From: Halalkalibaculum roseum
GTDB lineage: Bacteria > Bacteroidota > Rhodothermia > Balneolales > Balneolaceae
DNA length: 64,000 nt
Reading direction: 5' to 3'
Assembly (NCBI RefSeq): GCF_011059145.1
Contig: NZ_JAALLT010000004.1
Location: forward strand, 248,001 to 312,000
The notes under the pieces were generated by a model. That model was not told the DNA's origin, ran no database searches, and saw only the letters and a program-made list of their open reading frames with translations. A program made the position numbers and the translations under genes. Below, one piece after another: positions 53,746-62,552 of this stretch (position 1 is the first letter of the stretch; every line of letters begins with the position of its first letter).

Positions 53746-54480
53746 TTAAATTTTATATTCGCTTGCCGTAACAAAATCTTTCAATAGCTTATTATCGCTT
53801 TGTCTCATCTCTTCAACCGTACCGTGCCAGCATAGCTGCTTGTTTTCTAAAAATGCGACGGTCTCCGCAATTTCCAGCACACTGTGAATATCGTGCGTTA
53901 CTACAATAGATGTAATATTCATGTTTTTTGCCAAATTAATGATCAATTCATTAATCTCATCGGATGTTTGAGGATCCAGTCCGGAAGTCGGTTCATCGTA
54001 GATAAGATAATCCGGTGTTAGGATGGTAGCCCTTGCCAAGGCTATTCTGCGGCGCATTCCGCCGGATAACTCTGAAATAGCTTTCCCAGCTGCATCTTCC
54101 AGGTTCACCATTTGCAAAGCTTTCATCACCTCATCATGTATCTGCTCATCATCCTTTTCCGTAAAATATCGCAGTGGGAAAGCAACATTTTCAAAGGTGT
54201 TGATGGAGTCAAAAAGTGCGGAACCCTGAAACAGAACCCCAAAACGCTGCCTCATTTTACGAAGTTCAACATACTCAAGCTCAAAAATGTTTTTCCCATC
54301 AATAATCACATTTCCTTCATCAGGATAAATCAATGCATTCAAATGTTTTACCAGCACTGACTTCCCACAACCTGATCGGCCGATAATGGCAATGGTTTCT
54401 CCGTCTTCTATATCGAAGGAGACGTCCTGCCACACCAGGTTATCACCGAAACTCTTTGTAAGGTTTTGTATCTGAATCAT
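53746..54480 (-). CDS. mlaF: MlaF-like ABC transporter ATP-binding subunit
   Basis: This 244-residue ATPase has Walker A GRSGCGKS, Q-loop region, signature LSGGMRRRIALARA, Walker B LIYDEPTSGLDP and the H-switch VTHDIHS. It powers the phospholipid transport complex with MlaE. It begins 9 bases after the stop of mlaE and ends 10 bases before mlaD, so it is a tight operon. Confidence 0.95.
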   Translation of the reverse strand: MIQIQNLTKSFGDNLVWQDVSFDIEDGETIAIIGRSGCGKSVLVKHLNALIYPDEGNVIIDGKNIFELEYVELRKMRQRFGVLFQGSALFDSINTFENVAFPLRYFTEKDDEQIHDEVMKALQMVNLEDAAGKAISELSGGMRRRIALARATILTPDYLIYDEPTSGLDPQTSDEINELIINLAKNMNITSIVVTHDIHSVLEIAETVAFLENKQLCWHGTVEEMRQSDNKLLKDFVTASEYKI

Positions 54481-54489
54481 AATGCAGGG

Positions 54490-55227
54490 TTATAGTACTA
54501 CGGCTGCCAGTACAAAGTCAGCCAGCAAAACATATATACAGCTTAAAACGGTTGCTTGTGTGGTGCCTTTTCCCACGCCTTCGGCCCCTCCTGTCACATA
54601 ATATCCTTTATAGCATGATATTGAAGTGATCACGAAACCGAATACGAAAGATTTTAGGAATCCGAAAGTCACATCCCAGGGGAAGAAAAACTGCCTGGCT
54701 CCAAGCATAAAATCAGATGCCGGTAATGCACCCGACAAAACACCCGCTACCAGTCCGCCACCGATACCTGACACTGAAGCTACAATATACAGAATCGGAA
54801 ACATGATTAAACCGGATAACACCCTCGGTACCACCAGGAAGGAGACGGAGTTAAAACCCATTGATTCCAATGCATCAATCTGTTCGCTTACCCTCATGGT
54901 TCCCAATTCTGTGGCAATTCGTGCTCCTACTTTACCCGCAAGAACCAAGCTGGTTATCACGGCAGAAAGTTCAATCAGCAGGGATTGAGAAACAATTGAT
55001 CCGATTACCGAAACCGGTACGTATACAATATCGAGCTGGTAAGAAGTTTGCAGCGTCATTACGGCACCGGTGAAAACCCCCGTCAGTATTACAATGGGCA
55101 CCGATTCATAACCGATTTTTACAAGCTCGTTTATTAAGTTCTTGCTATAAGTCTTGAATTCATACAAGGAGCGCAAGGCCCTGTACAAGAGCAAACCGTA
55201 TTGTCCAAATTTTTGCAAGGCATCCAT
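54490..55227 (-). CDS. mlaE: MlaE-like ABC transporter permease
   Basis: This 245-residue membrane protein matches the MlaE/YrbE permease: IVILTGVFTGAVMTLQTSYQL, LVLAGKVGARIATELGTMRVSEQIDALESMG, and a C-terminal set of membrane helices ending near VLLADFVLAAVVL. It is the first gene of the mlaE-mlaF-mlaD operon for retrograde/anterograde phospholipid transport. No outer-membrane mlaA or periplasmic mlaC is in the window. Confidence 0.95.
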   Translation of the reverse strand: MDALQKFGQYGLLLYRALRSLYEFKTYSKNLINELVKIGYESVPIVILTGVFTGAVMTLQTSYQLDIVYVPVSVIGSIVSQSLLIELSAVITSLVLAGKVGARIATELGTMRVSEQIDALESMGFNSVSFLVVPRVLSGLIMFPILYIVASVSGIGGGLVAGVLSGALPASDFMLGARQFFFPWDVTFGFLKSFVFGFVITSISCYKGYYVTGGAEGVGKGTTQATVLSCIYVLLADFVLAAVVL

Positions 55228-55352
55228 AGAAGTGAACTTTACTTAAAACTGTAGTAAACTATTCCCATTTGAAGCAGGTTAACATTTCGTGCGCTCTAAT
55301 TTTAGACTATATTACGTACAAATTTTTCGGGCGTCCCTAAGGTAAAAAACTT

Positions 55353-56450
55353 ATGCGAAGATTGTATAGTGATATCATCGATAATATTGTTGCGTTGCGC
55401 ATTGCCATCGCTACCTCTGTTCTCGTCGTCGTGTTTGCATTCGGCACCCTCGGATATCACCTCGTTGAAGACATGAGTTTCTTCGACGGTTTCTATATGA
55501 CATTCATAACCATTACCACCATTGGATTTTCCGAGCTGAAAAATTTGACCTCGGCGGGACGCATTTTAACCATGATCATATTTGTGATGGGAATTGGCGT
55601 CATCTCGTATATAGCATCACAAACTACACAATTACTTTTTGAAAGCGAACTATTTAGGAGGCGGGCTATGGACAAACAACTTAAGAAGATGGAAAATCAC
55701 TACATCGTCTGTGGATATGGTCGCATTGGGCACCGTATCTCTGAGGTGTTGAAAGAAGCCAATATCCCCATCGTCGTGGTTGAAAACAGGGACAGCAGTA
55801 TTGAACGAATAAAAGCAGACGACCTGATTCACGTACAGGGCAACGCCCAGGAAGAGAGTGTCTTGAAAGAGGCGGGAATCGAAAGGGCACGCGGACTTGT
55901 TTGTGCGCTATCCAGAGACCAGGATAATGTTTTTACCACACTGATTGCCCGGGAACTACGAGAAGACATTTTTATTTTAGTGCGTACCAACGAGCGGCAA
56001 AATACTCGTAAGATCAAACGCTCGGGAGCCGACAAGGTTATTTCACCGTACGAAATCGGGGCCGACCGGATGGCCAACGTTATTTTGCGACCGCATGTAG
56101 ATCAGTTTATCCACCGCATCACCGGTGAGACACAGGATCACGTATTCGATGAAATCACAATTTTTGAAGGAGCAGAACTGGCCGGAAAAACCCTGGAAGA
56201 AGCCCAGATTCGTCAGAAATACTTTGTAGTTATAATTGCCATCATCCCGGCTGACGAACAGAATATAACATTTAATCCCGGCAGCGATGACCGTATGAAA
56301 GTGGGCGATTCCCTGATCGTGCTGGGTGATGTAGAACGCATCGAAACCATGAGAACAGAAGGTTGCAACGATTTACGCAGTCTCTCTGAAAGGGTGTCTA
56401 ACTACGATTTCAAGGAAAAGCTGCTCGATCACGATTTAACTTTAGAATAA
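55353..56450 (+). CDS. Potassium channel with cytoplasmic RCK (TrkA-N/TrkA-C) domain
   Basis: This 365-residue protein has two membrane helices around a pore loop (about 15-100) and a cytoplasmic Rossmann domain starting HYIVCGYGRIGHRI (about 113), then a TrkA-C domain (about 265-345). The selectivity filter reads TTIGFSE (55-61), where the usual second glycine of TVGYGE is a serine. It should be a ligand-gated potassium channel regulated by nucleotides, possibly including c-di-AMP or NAD(H). It lies 16 bases upstream of aroC on the same strand. Confidence 0.9.
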   Translation: MRRLYSDIIDNIVALRIAIATSVLVVVFAFGTLGYHLVEDMSFFDGFYMTFITITTIGFSELKNLTSAGRILTMIIFVMGIGVISYIASQTTQLLFESELFRRRAMDKQLKKMENHYIVCGYGRIGHRISEVLKEANIPIVVVENRDSSIERIKADDLIHVQGNAQEESVLKEAGIERARGLVCALSRDQDNVFTTLIARELREDIFILVRTNERQNTRKIKRSGADKVISPYEIGADRMANVILRPHVDQFIHRITGETQDHVFDEITIFEGAELAGKTLEEAQIRQKYFVVIIAIIPADEQNITFNPGSDDRMKVGDSLIVLGDVERIETMRTEGCNDLRSLSERVSNYDFKEKLLDHDLTLE

Positions 56451-56466
56451 AGGAAGTAACCAAACT

Positions 56467-57648
56467 ATGATCAGATATCTAACCGCCGGTGAATCTCACG
56501 GACCAAAGATCACGGGCATTGTGGAAGGCGTACCTGCAGGACTTGAATTAAGCGAGGATGATATTGCCCTGCATCTGGCACGCCGCCAGAAAGGATACGG
56601 ACGTGGCGGGAGGATGGCTTTTGAGAAGGATCGGGCTGAAATTTCCTCAGGTGTCCGTTTCGGCAAAACGACAGGGGCACCTATAGCTATGCAAATGCCG
56701 AATCGCGCCTATGAGAAAGATGATGCCGGCTGGCCTAAAGTGATGAACAAAGAGGGCGACGGCGCAGATGTTGATCCGATAACAGTACCAAGGCCCGGAC
56801 ACGCCGATCTCATTGGCATCCAAAAGTACCGATACAATGATATACGTCCTTCCATTGAACGTTCAAGTGCAAGGGAAACCGCCATACGTGTGGCCTGCTG
56901 TTTTCCTGCCCGTAAACTGCTCAAACATTTCGGAATTGAAATAGGCGGACATGTGATTCGAATCGGTAGCAGCGGGTACGAAAAACCATGGGAAGATGTC
57001 AGAAACCTGGTGGATCCCATGCTGAAAGATGGAGCCGAAACCGTATTCAAGGCCGCGGATGAATCACCTGTTCGTTGCCTGGATGAAGAACTGACCCAAA
57101 AAATGCGCGATGAAATTATTGTCAGGCGAAAAGAAGGCAGCTCACTCGGAGGACATTACGAGGTTGTTGTTACCGGGCTGCCGGCTGGATTGGGGAGTTT
57201 TGTGCATTGGGACCGCAAACTGGAGGGACAACTGGCACAGGTCATCATGGGTACGCAGGCCATGAAAGGAGTGGAGATCGGGCTGGGTTTTGAAGCAGGT
57301 CGACGACACGGGCAGGAAGTGCACGATGAAATCACCTATGAAGACGGAAACTATCGTCGTGGATCCAACCGGTTGGGAGGACTGGAAGGCGGTGTAACCA
57401 CCGGAATGCCTTTGATCATCAGGGGTGTGATGAAGCCGATCCCAACCATGCTCACGCCTATCAAGACGGTTGATATTGAGACCAAAGAAGAGAAAGATAC
57501 CCGGTACGAACGTTCGGATGTATGTGCATTGCCACGTGCCGTTGTGGTCATAGAAAACGTCATCGCGCCGGTATTGGCAAATGCGTTTCTAGATAAGTTC
57601 GGCGGCGATTCCATCGAAGAGATTGAAGAACGTTACCAGGCCCGGTAA
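56467..57648 (+). CDS. aroC: Chorismate synthase
   Basis: This 393-residue protein carries the AroC signatures: GESHGPKITGIVEGVPAGLELS at the start, RxQKGYGRGGRM, RPGHADLIGIQKYRYNDIRPSIERSSARETA, and GGLEGGVTTGMPLIIRGVMKPIPTM later. It makes chorismate from EPSP with reduced FMN in the last common step of aromatic synthesis. It follows the potassium channel by 16 bases, an odd pairing, and is ended by a perfect terminator. Confidence 0.97.
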   Translation: MIRYLTAGESHGPKITGIVEGVPAGLELSEDDIALHLARRQKGYGRGGRMAFEKDRAEISSGVRFGKTTGAPIAMQMPNRAYEKDDAGWPKVMNKEGDGADVDPITVPRPGHADLIGIQKYRYNDIRPSIERSSARETAIRVACCFPARKLLKHFGIEIGGHVIRIGSSGYEKPWEDVRNLVDPMLKDGAETVFKAADESPVRCLDEELTQKMRDEIIVRRKEGSSLGGHYEVVVTGLPAGLGSFVHWDRKLEGQLAQVIMGTQAMKGVEIGLGFEAGRRHGQEVHDEITYEDGNYRRGSNRLGGLEGGVTTGMPLIIRGVMKPIPTMLTPIKTVDIETKEEKDTRYERSDVCALPRAVVVIENVIAPVLANAFLDKFGGDSIEEIEERYQAR

Positions 57649-57650
57649 AC

Positions 57651-57684
57651 AAACATGCCAAGTCTTAAGAGACTTGGCATGTTT
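57651..57684 (+). terminator. Rho-independent terminator of aroC
   Basis: A perfect 15-bp stem (AAACATGCCAAGTCT and its complement) with a TAAG loop lies directly after the stop. The T run after it is short (GTTTAGG), so it may act as a Rho-assisted or processing hairpin. Confidence 0.75.
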
Positions 57685-57872
57685 AGGCGGTGGCTTATTT
57701 CTAAATGTATCGATTTGGAAAAAACAGATGCACTTTCTTCTCTGTAAGTTCATTTGAAGCTTATGAAGTTGCTCAAATATAAATTTCCCTTTTTCCCTGT
57801 ATCATTTTCTGTATTTTTATCTGAAACAGAAATCTGTCTGTCGAGTACACATTAAGAAGCCGAAAACCATTC

Positions 57873-58208
57873 ATGAGTGCATCGAATTCGAAGATTAAAA
57901 AACTGGCCGGATACATTAAGAAAAATCCGCGTGACTCGTTCTCTAAATTCGCTCTGGCTCTGGAGTTCATGAAGGAAGAGCAATTTAACAAAGCCAGAAT
58001 TCTGTTTGAGGATATTGAACAGGATGACGCCGGCTACGACGGCGTATATTACCACTTGGGCAAATTGTATGAAATGTATGGCAGGCAGGAAGATGCCTTA
58101 AGCACTTATAAAAAAGGAGTGAAAATTGCGGCCAATAACAAACACAAACGCAACGTTTCCGAATTGAAAGAAGCATTGGCCGAACTTGAAATTGAAATGC
58201 AGAACTAG
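57873..58208 (+). CDS. TPR-repeat protein
   Basis: This 111-residue protein is composed of TPR-like helical pairs (FSKFALALEFMKEEQFNKARILFEDI, YHLGKLYEMYGRQEDALSTYKKGVKIA), with no signal peptide. It is likely a cytoplasmic scaffold for protein contacts. It is the first gene of a three-gene set; the LysM-RlpA gene begins 4 bases after its stop. Confidence 0.85.
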   Translation: MSASNSKIKKLAGYIKKNPRDSFSKFALALEFMKEEQFNKARILFEDIEQDDAGYDGVYYHLGKLYEMYGRQEDALSTYKKGVKIAANNKHKRNVSELKEALAELEIEMQN

Positions 58209-58212
58209 ATTT

Positions 58213-59331
58213 ATGACTATCAGACTATCTATTAAGGTATTTATCACCACTTTCTTATGCTTTCTGTTTGTCAATGTAGCAACGGCTCAACAGAAGACCC
58301 ATACCGTAGAAAGCGGAGAAACATTATTCAGTATCGCTCAGCAGTTTGAGGTCACTGTCCAGAAACTGAAAGAGTGGAACAACCTGCAGAACAACCAACT
58401 TACCATTGGGCAGACACTCATTGTACAGTCGGCCGACCAGGAATCAGCCAAAACCCATACCGTGGAACCCCAGGAGACGCTGTTTTCAATTTCCAAGCAG
58501 TACGGAGTGAGCATTGCCGAAATAAAGTCATGGAATAACCTTGACAATAACAACTTGAATGTGGGCCAGGAATTGATCATCTATCCCTCATCAATTGATA
58601 ACACGGATAACGGTACCGGTGCCGGTAATTCAATTGTAGTCTCGAACGAAACGCAGCAAAACACCTACTACACAGTCAAGAGTGGGGATACACTTTACAA
58701 AATTGCCCGTGCCCATAACATGACTTTGGACGAGCTGAAAACGCTCAATGATCTAAGCAGCAACACGATATCAATCGGGCAGCAACTCACGGTGAAAGCC
58801 CGGTCAACACCTCCTTCGGTTGCCGAGTCTGCTACCGAGTCCTCTCCCCAGGGAAAATTCGTAAACTATAGAATAGGAGAGCGGCAAAATCTGGAAACTA
58901 TTCTGAACAGGTTCCAGATGGGTGAAGAAGAGTTTCGAGCACTCAACCCGGATGTAACCACATCCACCTTTCAAATCGGACAACAGGTCACGGTACTGGC
59001 TCCCGCTACCAAATCCTATAAAAATCCTTATAAAACGGGAGCCGGTCTTAAGGACTTAGGTGAAACGCCTGTTTCCACATACAGTGATACCGAAAAGGGG
59101 CAAACTACAACAAGCGGTGAGTTGTTTGTTCCGGATGAGCTTACGGCCGCGCACTCCAATATAGCGCTGGGCACCATCATCTTTATCGAGAATCCCGAAA
59201 ACAACAAGGGAATTTATGTCCGTATCAACGATCGGATCTCTTCCAACGGACTGAAATTGTCTGACGGTGCATGGCAGGCTTTAAGTTTTGCTTCAAATTC
59301 ACCGAGGGTTAAAATTTACCAGGATCAATGA
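58213..59331 (+). CDS. LysM-repeat protein with C-terminal RlpA-like domain
   Basis: ATG 58213 is the likely start, giving the signal peptide MTIRLSIKVFITTFLCFLF (an upstream ATG at 58186 would overlap the TPR gene). The protein has four LysM-like repeats (for example HTVESGETLFSIAQQFEVTV and YYTVKSGDTLYKIARAHNMT; a fourth, divergent one starts at YRIGERQNLETIL) and a C-terminal double-psi barrel like RlpA (TAAHSNIALGTIIFIENPENNK then VRINDR). RlpA acts as a septal lytic transglycosylase with an active-site aspartate (INDR). It overlaps the CPBP gene by four bases. Confidence 0.88.
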   Translation: MTIRLSIKVFITTFLCFLFVNVATAQQKTHTVESGETLFSIAQQFEVTVQKLKEWNNLQNNQLTIGQTLIVQSADQESAKTHTVEPQETLFSISKQYGVSIAEIKSWNNLDNNNLNVGQELIIYPSSIDNTDNGTGAGNSIVVSNETQQNTYYTVKSGDTLYKIARAHNMTLDELKTLNDLSSNTISIGQQLTVKARSTPPSVAESATESSPQGKFVNYRIGERQNLETILNRFQMGEEEFRALNPDVTTSTFQIGQQVTVLAPATKSYKNPYKTGAGLKDLGETPVSTYSDTEKGQTTTSGELFVPDELTAAHSNIALGTIIFIENPENNKGIYVRINDRISSNGLKLSDGAWQALSFASNSPRVKIYQDQ

Positions 59332-60065
59332 GTGAAGCCCCTTCACGTTCGCGTCTGAAGAGTTATTTCAACAGCACCCATACGCTGCTCTATAGCTATC
59401 TGATCAGTTTGCCCCTATTGTTGCTGTATGAGATTCTCATCTTTGTTGCTCAGCCCGATACCGAACAGGTAGTACGCATTTCGGTTGATGTGTGGATAAA
59501 GACTTTGTTTTCTTATTTCGGACAAGATGTGCTCTCCATCACACTCATTTTTGTTGCACTGATTGGCATTTTTGTTCTCTACAAGGAACGCAATAAACTG
59601 GGCAGCCTGAAGGCGGGCTACTTTATGACCATGCTTATTGAAGCTTCGGCTTATGCCTTTATTTTGGCTTTGCTCATCTCCACAACCGTTAGCGGGCTGC
59701 TTCAGATAGCAGCCTATCAAACCGTAGAATCCCTCAGCACCTTACAACAGCTGGCCCTTTCCCTGGGAGCCGGGCTCTACGAAGAGCTCTTCTTCAGGGT
59801 AATTCTGGTAGGTCTTCTACTGCTGGTCTTAAAATATATGGTACAAACCAAGTGGCTGAGATTTGCCCTGGCCATGGTAATTGCTGCTTTGTTATTCAGT
59901 GCGGTTCATTATATCGGAGACTTGGGTGATACCTTTACACTTAGCTCTTTCCTTTTCCGTTTTCTGTTCGGACTTGCACTGAATGCCATCTACATATTTA
60001 GGGGATTTGGTATGGCAGCGTGGACTCATGCAATCTACGATCTTATGGTTGTGGCCTTCCTATAG
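59328..60065 (+). CDS. CPBP (CAAX-like) intramembrane protease
   Basis: This 245-residue protein has several membrane helices and the CPBP motifs EELFFR (EExxxR) in GAGLYEELFFRVILV and SAVHYIG with the later histidine. Such intramembrane proteases cleave anchors or process bacterial peptides. Its ATG overlaps the stop of the LysM-RlpA gene (ATGA), so it is translationally coupled and may have a cell-wall related target; that is inference. Confidence 0.9.
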   Translation: MSEAPSRSRLKSYFNSTHTLLYSYLISLPLLLLYEILIFVAQPDTEQVVRISVDVWIKTLFSYFGQDVLSITLIFVALIGIFVLYKERNKLGSLKAGYFMTMLIEASAYAFILALLISTTVSGLLQIAAYQTVESLSTLQQLALSLGAGLYEELFFRVILVGLLLLVLKYMVQTKWLRFALAMVIAALLFSAVHYIGDLGDTFTLSSFLFRFLFGLALNAIYIFRGFGMAAWTHAIYDLMVVAFL

Positions 60066-60264
60066 TGGATTTAGGCTTACAAATCTTCAATATAACTTCA
60101 CATAAAAGCTTTAACATTGAACTTCGTTAGATTTTTACTACTGCATGCATCAATACAATCTATTTAACTTTTAATAACTGAATATATATACTGATTTTAC
60201 TATTTTAGTTATCATTAGAGTTTAAATTTATTTAAACCAGTTAAATATTCTTTTAAAAACCGGG

Positions 60265-60840
60265 ATGGCCGAACTAACAAAAGACGAAGTTCAGAAGCAG
60301 GAGGATTTTGAGGAAGAGATTATTCCGCATCTGGACGCCATGTATAATTTTGCCTTAAGGCTTACGTCAGATCCGAATGATGCGGAAGATCTGGTGCAAG
60401 ATACTATTGTCAAAGCGTTCCGATTTTTCAGCAGCTATGAAAAAGGGACGAATGCTAAGGCATGGCTGTTCCGTATTCTAAAGAACTCGTATATCAATAA
60501 CTACCGAAAGAAGTCGAAGCAACCCAACCAGGTAGATTATGATGAAGTGTCCTCATTCTATGAGACAATACGGGCCGATCGCACCGATACCTCCGATCTG
60601 GAAGATCGCATGTTTCGTGAGCTTATTGACGATGACATCTCCAATGCCCTGGAAGAACTGCCTGAAGATTTCAGGACTGTAGTACTTCTTTGTGATGTAG
60701 AAGGCTTTACTTACGAAGAGATAGCCAATATGCTGGATGTACCTATCGGAACCATTCGTTCCCGACTGCACCGCGGAAGAAACCTCCTCAAAGCCGAATT
60801 GATGGATTACGCGGAAAAGAGAGGCTTCAAGTCTGATTAA
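60265..60840 (+). CDS. ECF-type RNA polymerase sigma factor
   Basis: This 191-residue protein has the sigma-2 region (HLDAMYNFALRLTSDPNDAEDLVQDTIVKAFRFF) and the sigma-4 region (ISNALEELPEDFRTVVLLCDVEGFTYEEIANMLDVPIGTIRSRLHRGRNLLK). It directs RNA polymerase to stress or envelope promoters. No anti-sigma factor gene adjoins it on the same strand, so control is not obvious; a kinase gene is convergent downstream. A TACTATTT box is 59 bases upstream. Confidence 0.94.
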   Translation: MAELTKDEVQKQEDFEEEIIPHLDAMYNFALRLTSDPNDAEDLVQDTIVKAFRFFSSYEKGTNAKAWLFRILKNSYINNYRKKSKQPNQVDYDEVSSFYETIRADRTDTSDLEDRMFRELIDDDISNALEELPEDFRTVVLLCDVEGFTYEEIANMLDVPIGTIRSRLHRGRNLLKAELMDYAEKRGFKSD

Positions 60841-60899
60841 AAAGTCTTTACCACTAAGGCACACAAAAGTGGTACTAAGTAACACCTTCCAATTCAGGC

Positions 60900-60925
60900 T
60901 GATTCAAGCGTCCACGCTTGAATCA
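60900..60925. repeat. REP-like palindrome (element B, copy 5, solitary)
   Basis: The arms TGATTCAAGCG and CGCTTGAATCA form a perfect 11-bp stem around TCCA at 60900-60925. It lies between convergent genes, at the 3' ends of the sigma factor and of the sensor kinase. Confidence 0.85.
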
Positions 60926-61005
60926 CAAAAATCTATAAAACAATAAATCCGTGTAAATCTGCGGTTAGTTTCCAGTCACCTTTTCTCCTTTTACCGGTAT
61001 CCGTA

Positions 61006-62322
61006 TCAGCCCTTATCCTCCATTTTCAGCACGATACGCATCGTAGTGCCCACTCCCGGTTCTGACCGCAGCACAAATATTTTCCCCTTGTGATAGTCTT
61101 CAATGATCCGTTTGGTCAGGCTAAGTCCCAGTCCCCATCCTCTCTTCTTTGTGCTGTAGCCGGGTTTGAATATTTCAGTATGATATTGCTTCTCAATGCC
61201 GTTGCCTGAATCTTCAACATCGATAATCAGATCGTTTTCTATCTGGTGCACCCGAATAGCCACATAGGAATCTTCCTTGCTAGTGTTGATGGCATCCATG
61301 GCGTTTTTTATCAGGTTCTCAAATGACCATTGAAATAGTTCTGAATTGAGACGCACCTTAACGTGGGTCTCAATAGATCGTCTTACCTCTACATCCTTTC
61401 CAAGCTGCGGTAACCTTCTCTCCATATAGCTGATTACCTGGTCCAGGATGGGTTCAATGCGCTGCAGCTCCAGTGCAGGTTCAGACCCGATTTTATTAAA
61501 TCGCTCGGCCACCCCTTTAAGCCGGCTGATGTCATTTTCCAGCTCACCGCAAATCTTTTGGGTGAATTCGTCATCTTTCTTCTCCTCTCGCAGCAACTCA
61601 ATCCACCCATACAAACTGCTTAAGGGTGTACCCAGCTGGTGAGCGGCTTCTTTGGTCATACCGACCCAGAGATTCGATTGCTCCGACTTGGTAATGGTCC
61701 GGTAACTCACGTAAGCAATTCCGAGCAAAAGGGCCAACAGACTCAGTTGTATGTATGGGAAATAGCGTAATAACTGCACGGTAGGACTTTCCCCATAATA
61801 GACATACTGCATCTGGTAGTAGCTGTCATCCCCAAGTCTGATTTCAATGGGAGGGTGCATGGCTGCAAACTCATTGATAAGCTCCTGGTTCAGCTCCCTG
61901 TCTACGTTATTCTGTAATATAATCTCACCGTCCTGATCCACAATAATTGTAGGCACATTGGCTCTTCTCTCATTCAACAGGATTTCCTGCACGACGAAAT
62001 TCTGGGAGGTCCGGTCCGATTCCGCTTCTTCTATCATCGCAACAAGGCTGTCGGAAACCGTGGGATTGTCTTCAAGCTCATTGGCGGCCATCAGCAGCTT
62101 ACGGCTTATCTCTTCCTGTACCGGGTTGCTGGCATATTCAATAGCCTTGGCCCAAAGCTCCACGCTGGTACTCTCCTGGCGAAGCATCTGGTCGATGAGA
62201 TGCTGGTTATAGGCAAAAGAGCCGATACCCAGCAGAAGCAACATGCCGATCAGCACCATGTTAATTCTATTCGATGTGAGGTAATACTTCATAGACGATT
62301 GAGAGATAGCGTGATTGAGCAT
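61006..62322 (-). CDS. Membrane sensor histidine kinase
   Basis: This 438-residue protein has two membrane helices (about 22-38 and 190-207) flanking a periplasmic loop of about 150 residues. The kinase part has the phospho-acceptor His228 in AAHQLGTPLSS, then an N box NLIKNAMDAI, G1 DSGNGIE and G2 GWGLGLS. The chosen start is ATG 62322; an in-frame ATG at 62292 would place the first helix better. No response regulator gene is adjacent. It senses an unknown periplasmic signal. Confidence 0.93.
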   Translation of the reverse strand: MLNHAISQSSMKYYLTSNRINMVLIGMLLLLGIGSFAYNQHLIDQMLRQESTSVELWAKAIEYASNPVQEEISRKLLMAANELEDNPTVSDSLVAMIEEAESDRTSQNFVVQEILLNERRANVPTIIVDQDGEIILQNNVDRELNQELINEFAAMHPPIEIRLGDDSYYQMQYVYYGESPTVQLLRYFPYIQLSLLALLLGIAYVSYRTITKSEQSNLWVGMTKEAAHQLGTPLSSLYGWIELLREEKKDDEFTQKICGELENDISRLKGVAERFNKIGSEPALELQRIEPILDQVISYMERRLPQLGKDVEVRRSIETHVKVRLNSELFQWSFENLIKNAMDAINTSKEDSYVAIRVHQIENDLIIDVEDSGNGIEKQYHTEIFKPGYSTKKRGWGLGLSLTKRIIEDYHKGKIFVLRSEPGVGTTMRIVLKMEDKG

Positions 62323-62492
62323 TCAAAATCTATAAAAATACCCAATAATGCATATGCAATAATTAGCAGTGCGAATAGAATGGTATAAGCGTAACTATTA
62401 TTAATAGATCGACTGATTTTAGATCATAGTGAATATTTATAGTAAATGTGAAGTATCAGGACAATGGTTTTGATTAGATAATTATAAAAAAG

Positions 62493-62548
62493 TTTGGAAG
62501 TTTTAATTTTTATTCTACATTTGTAGAAGTAATTCTAAACTTGTAGAA
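62493..62548 (+). promoter_or_regulatory. Promoter with two BlaI-like operators of the blaI-M56 pair
   Basis: TTTG at 62493-62496, 19 bases, then TACATTTG at 62516-62523 match the Bacteroidota promoter TTTG-N19-TAnnTTTG. A perfect palindrome, TTCTACATTTGTAGAA (62513-62528), covers the -7 box, and a second one, TTCTAAACTTGTAGAA (62533-62548, one mismatch), follows 20 bases later. BlaI/MecI-type repressors bind such TACA-TGTA operators. The ATG at 62553 lies right behind, so autorepression is likely. Confidence 0.85.
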
Positions 62549-62552
62549 CAAT

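Noticed and set aside
57651-57684. Attachment site or transposon end downstream of aroC
   Set aside because: It is a simple perfect hairpin directly after a stop codon, best read as a terminator; no integrase or duplicated flank was seen.
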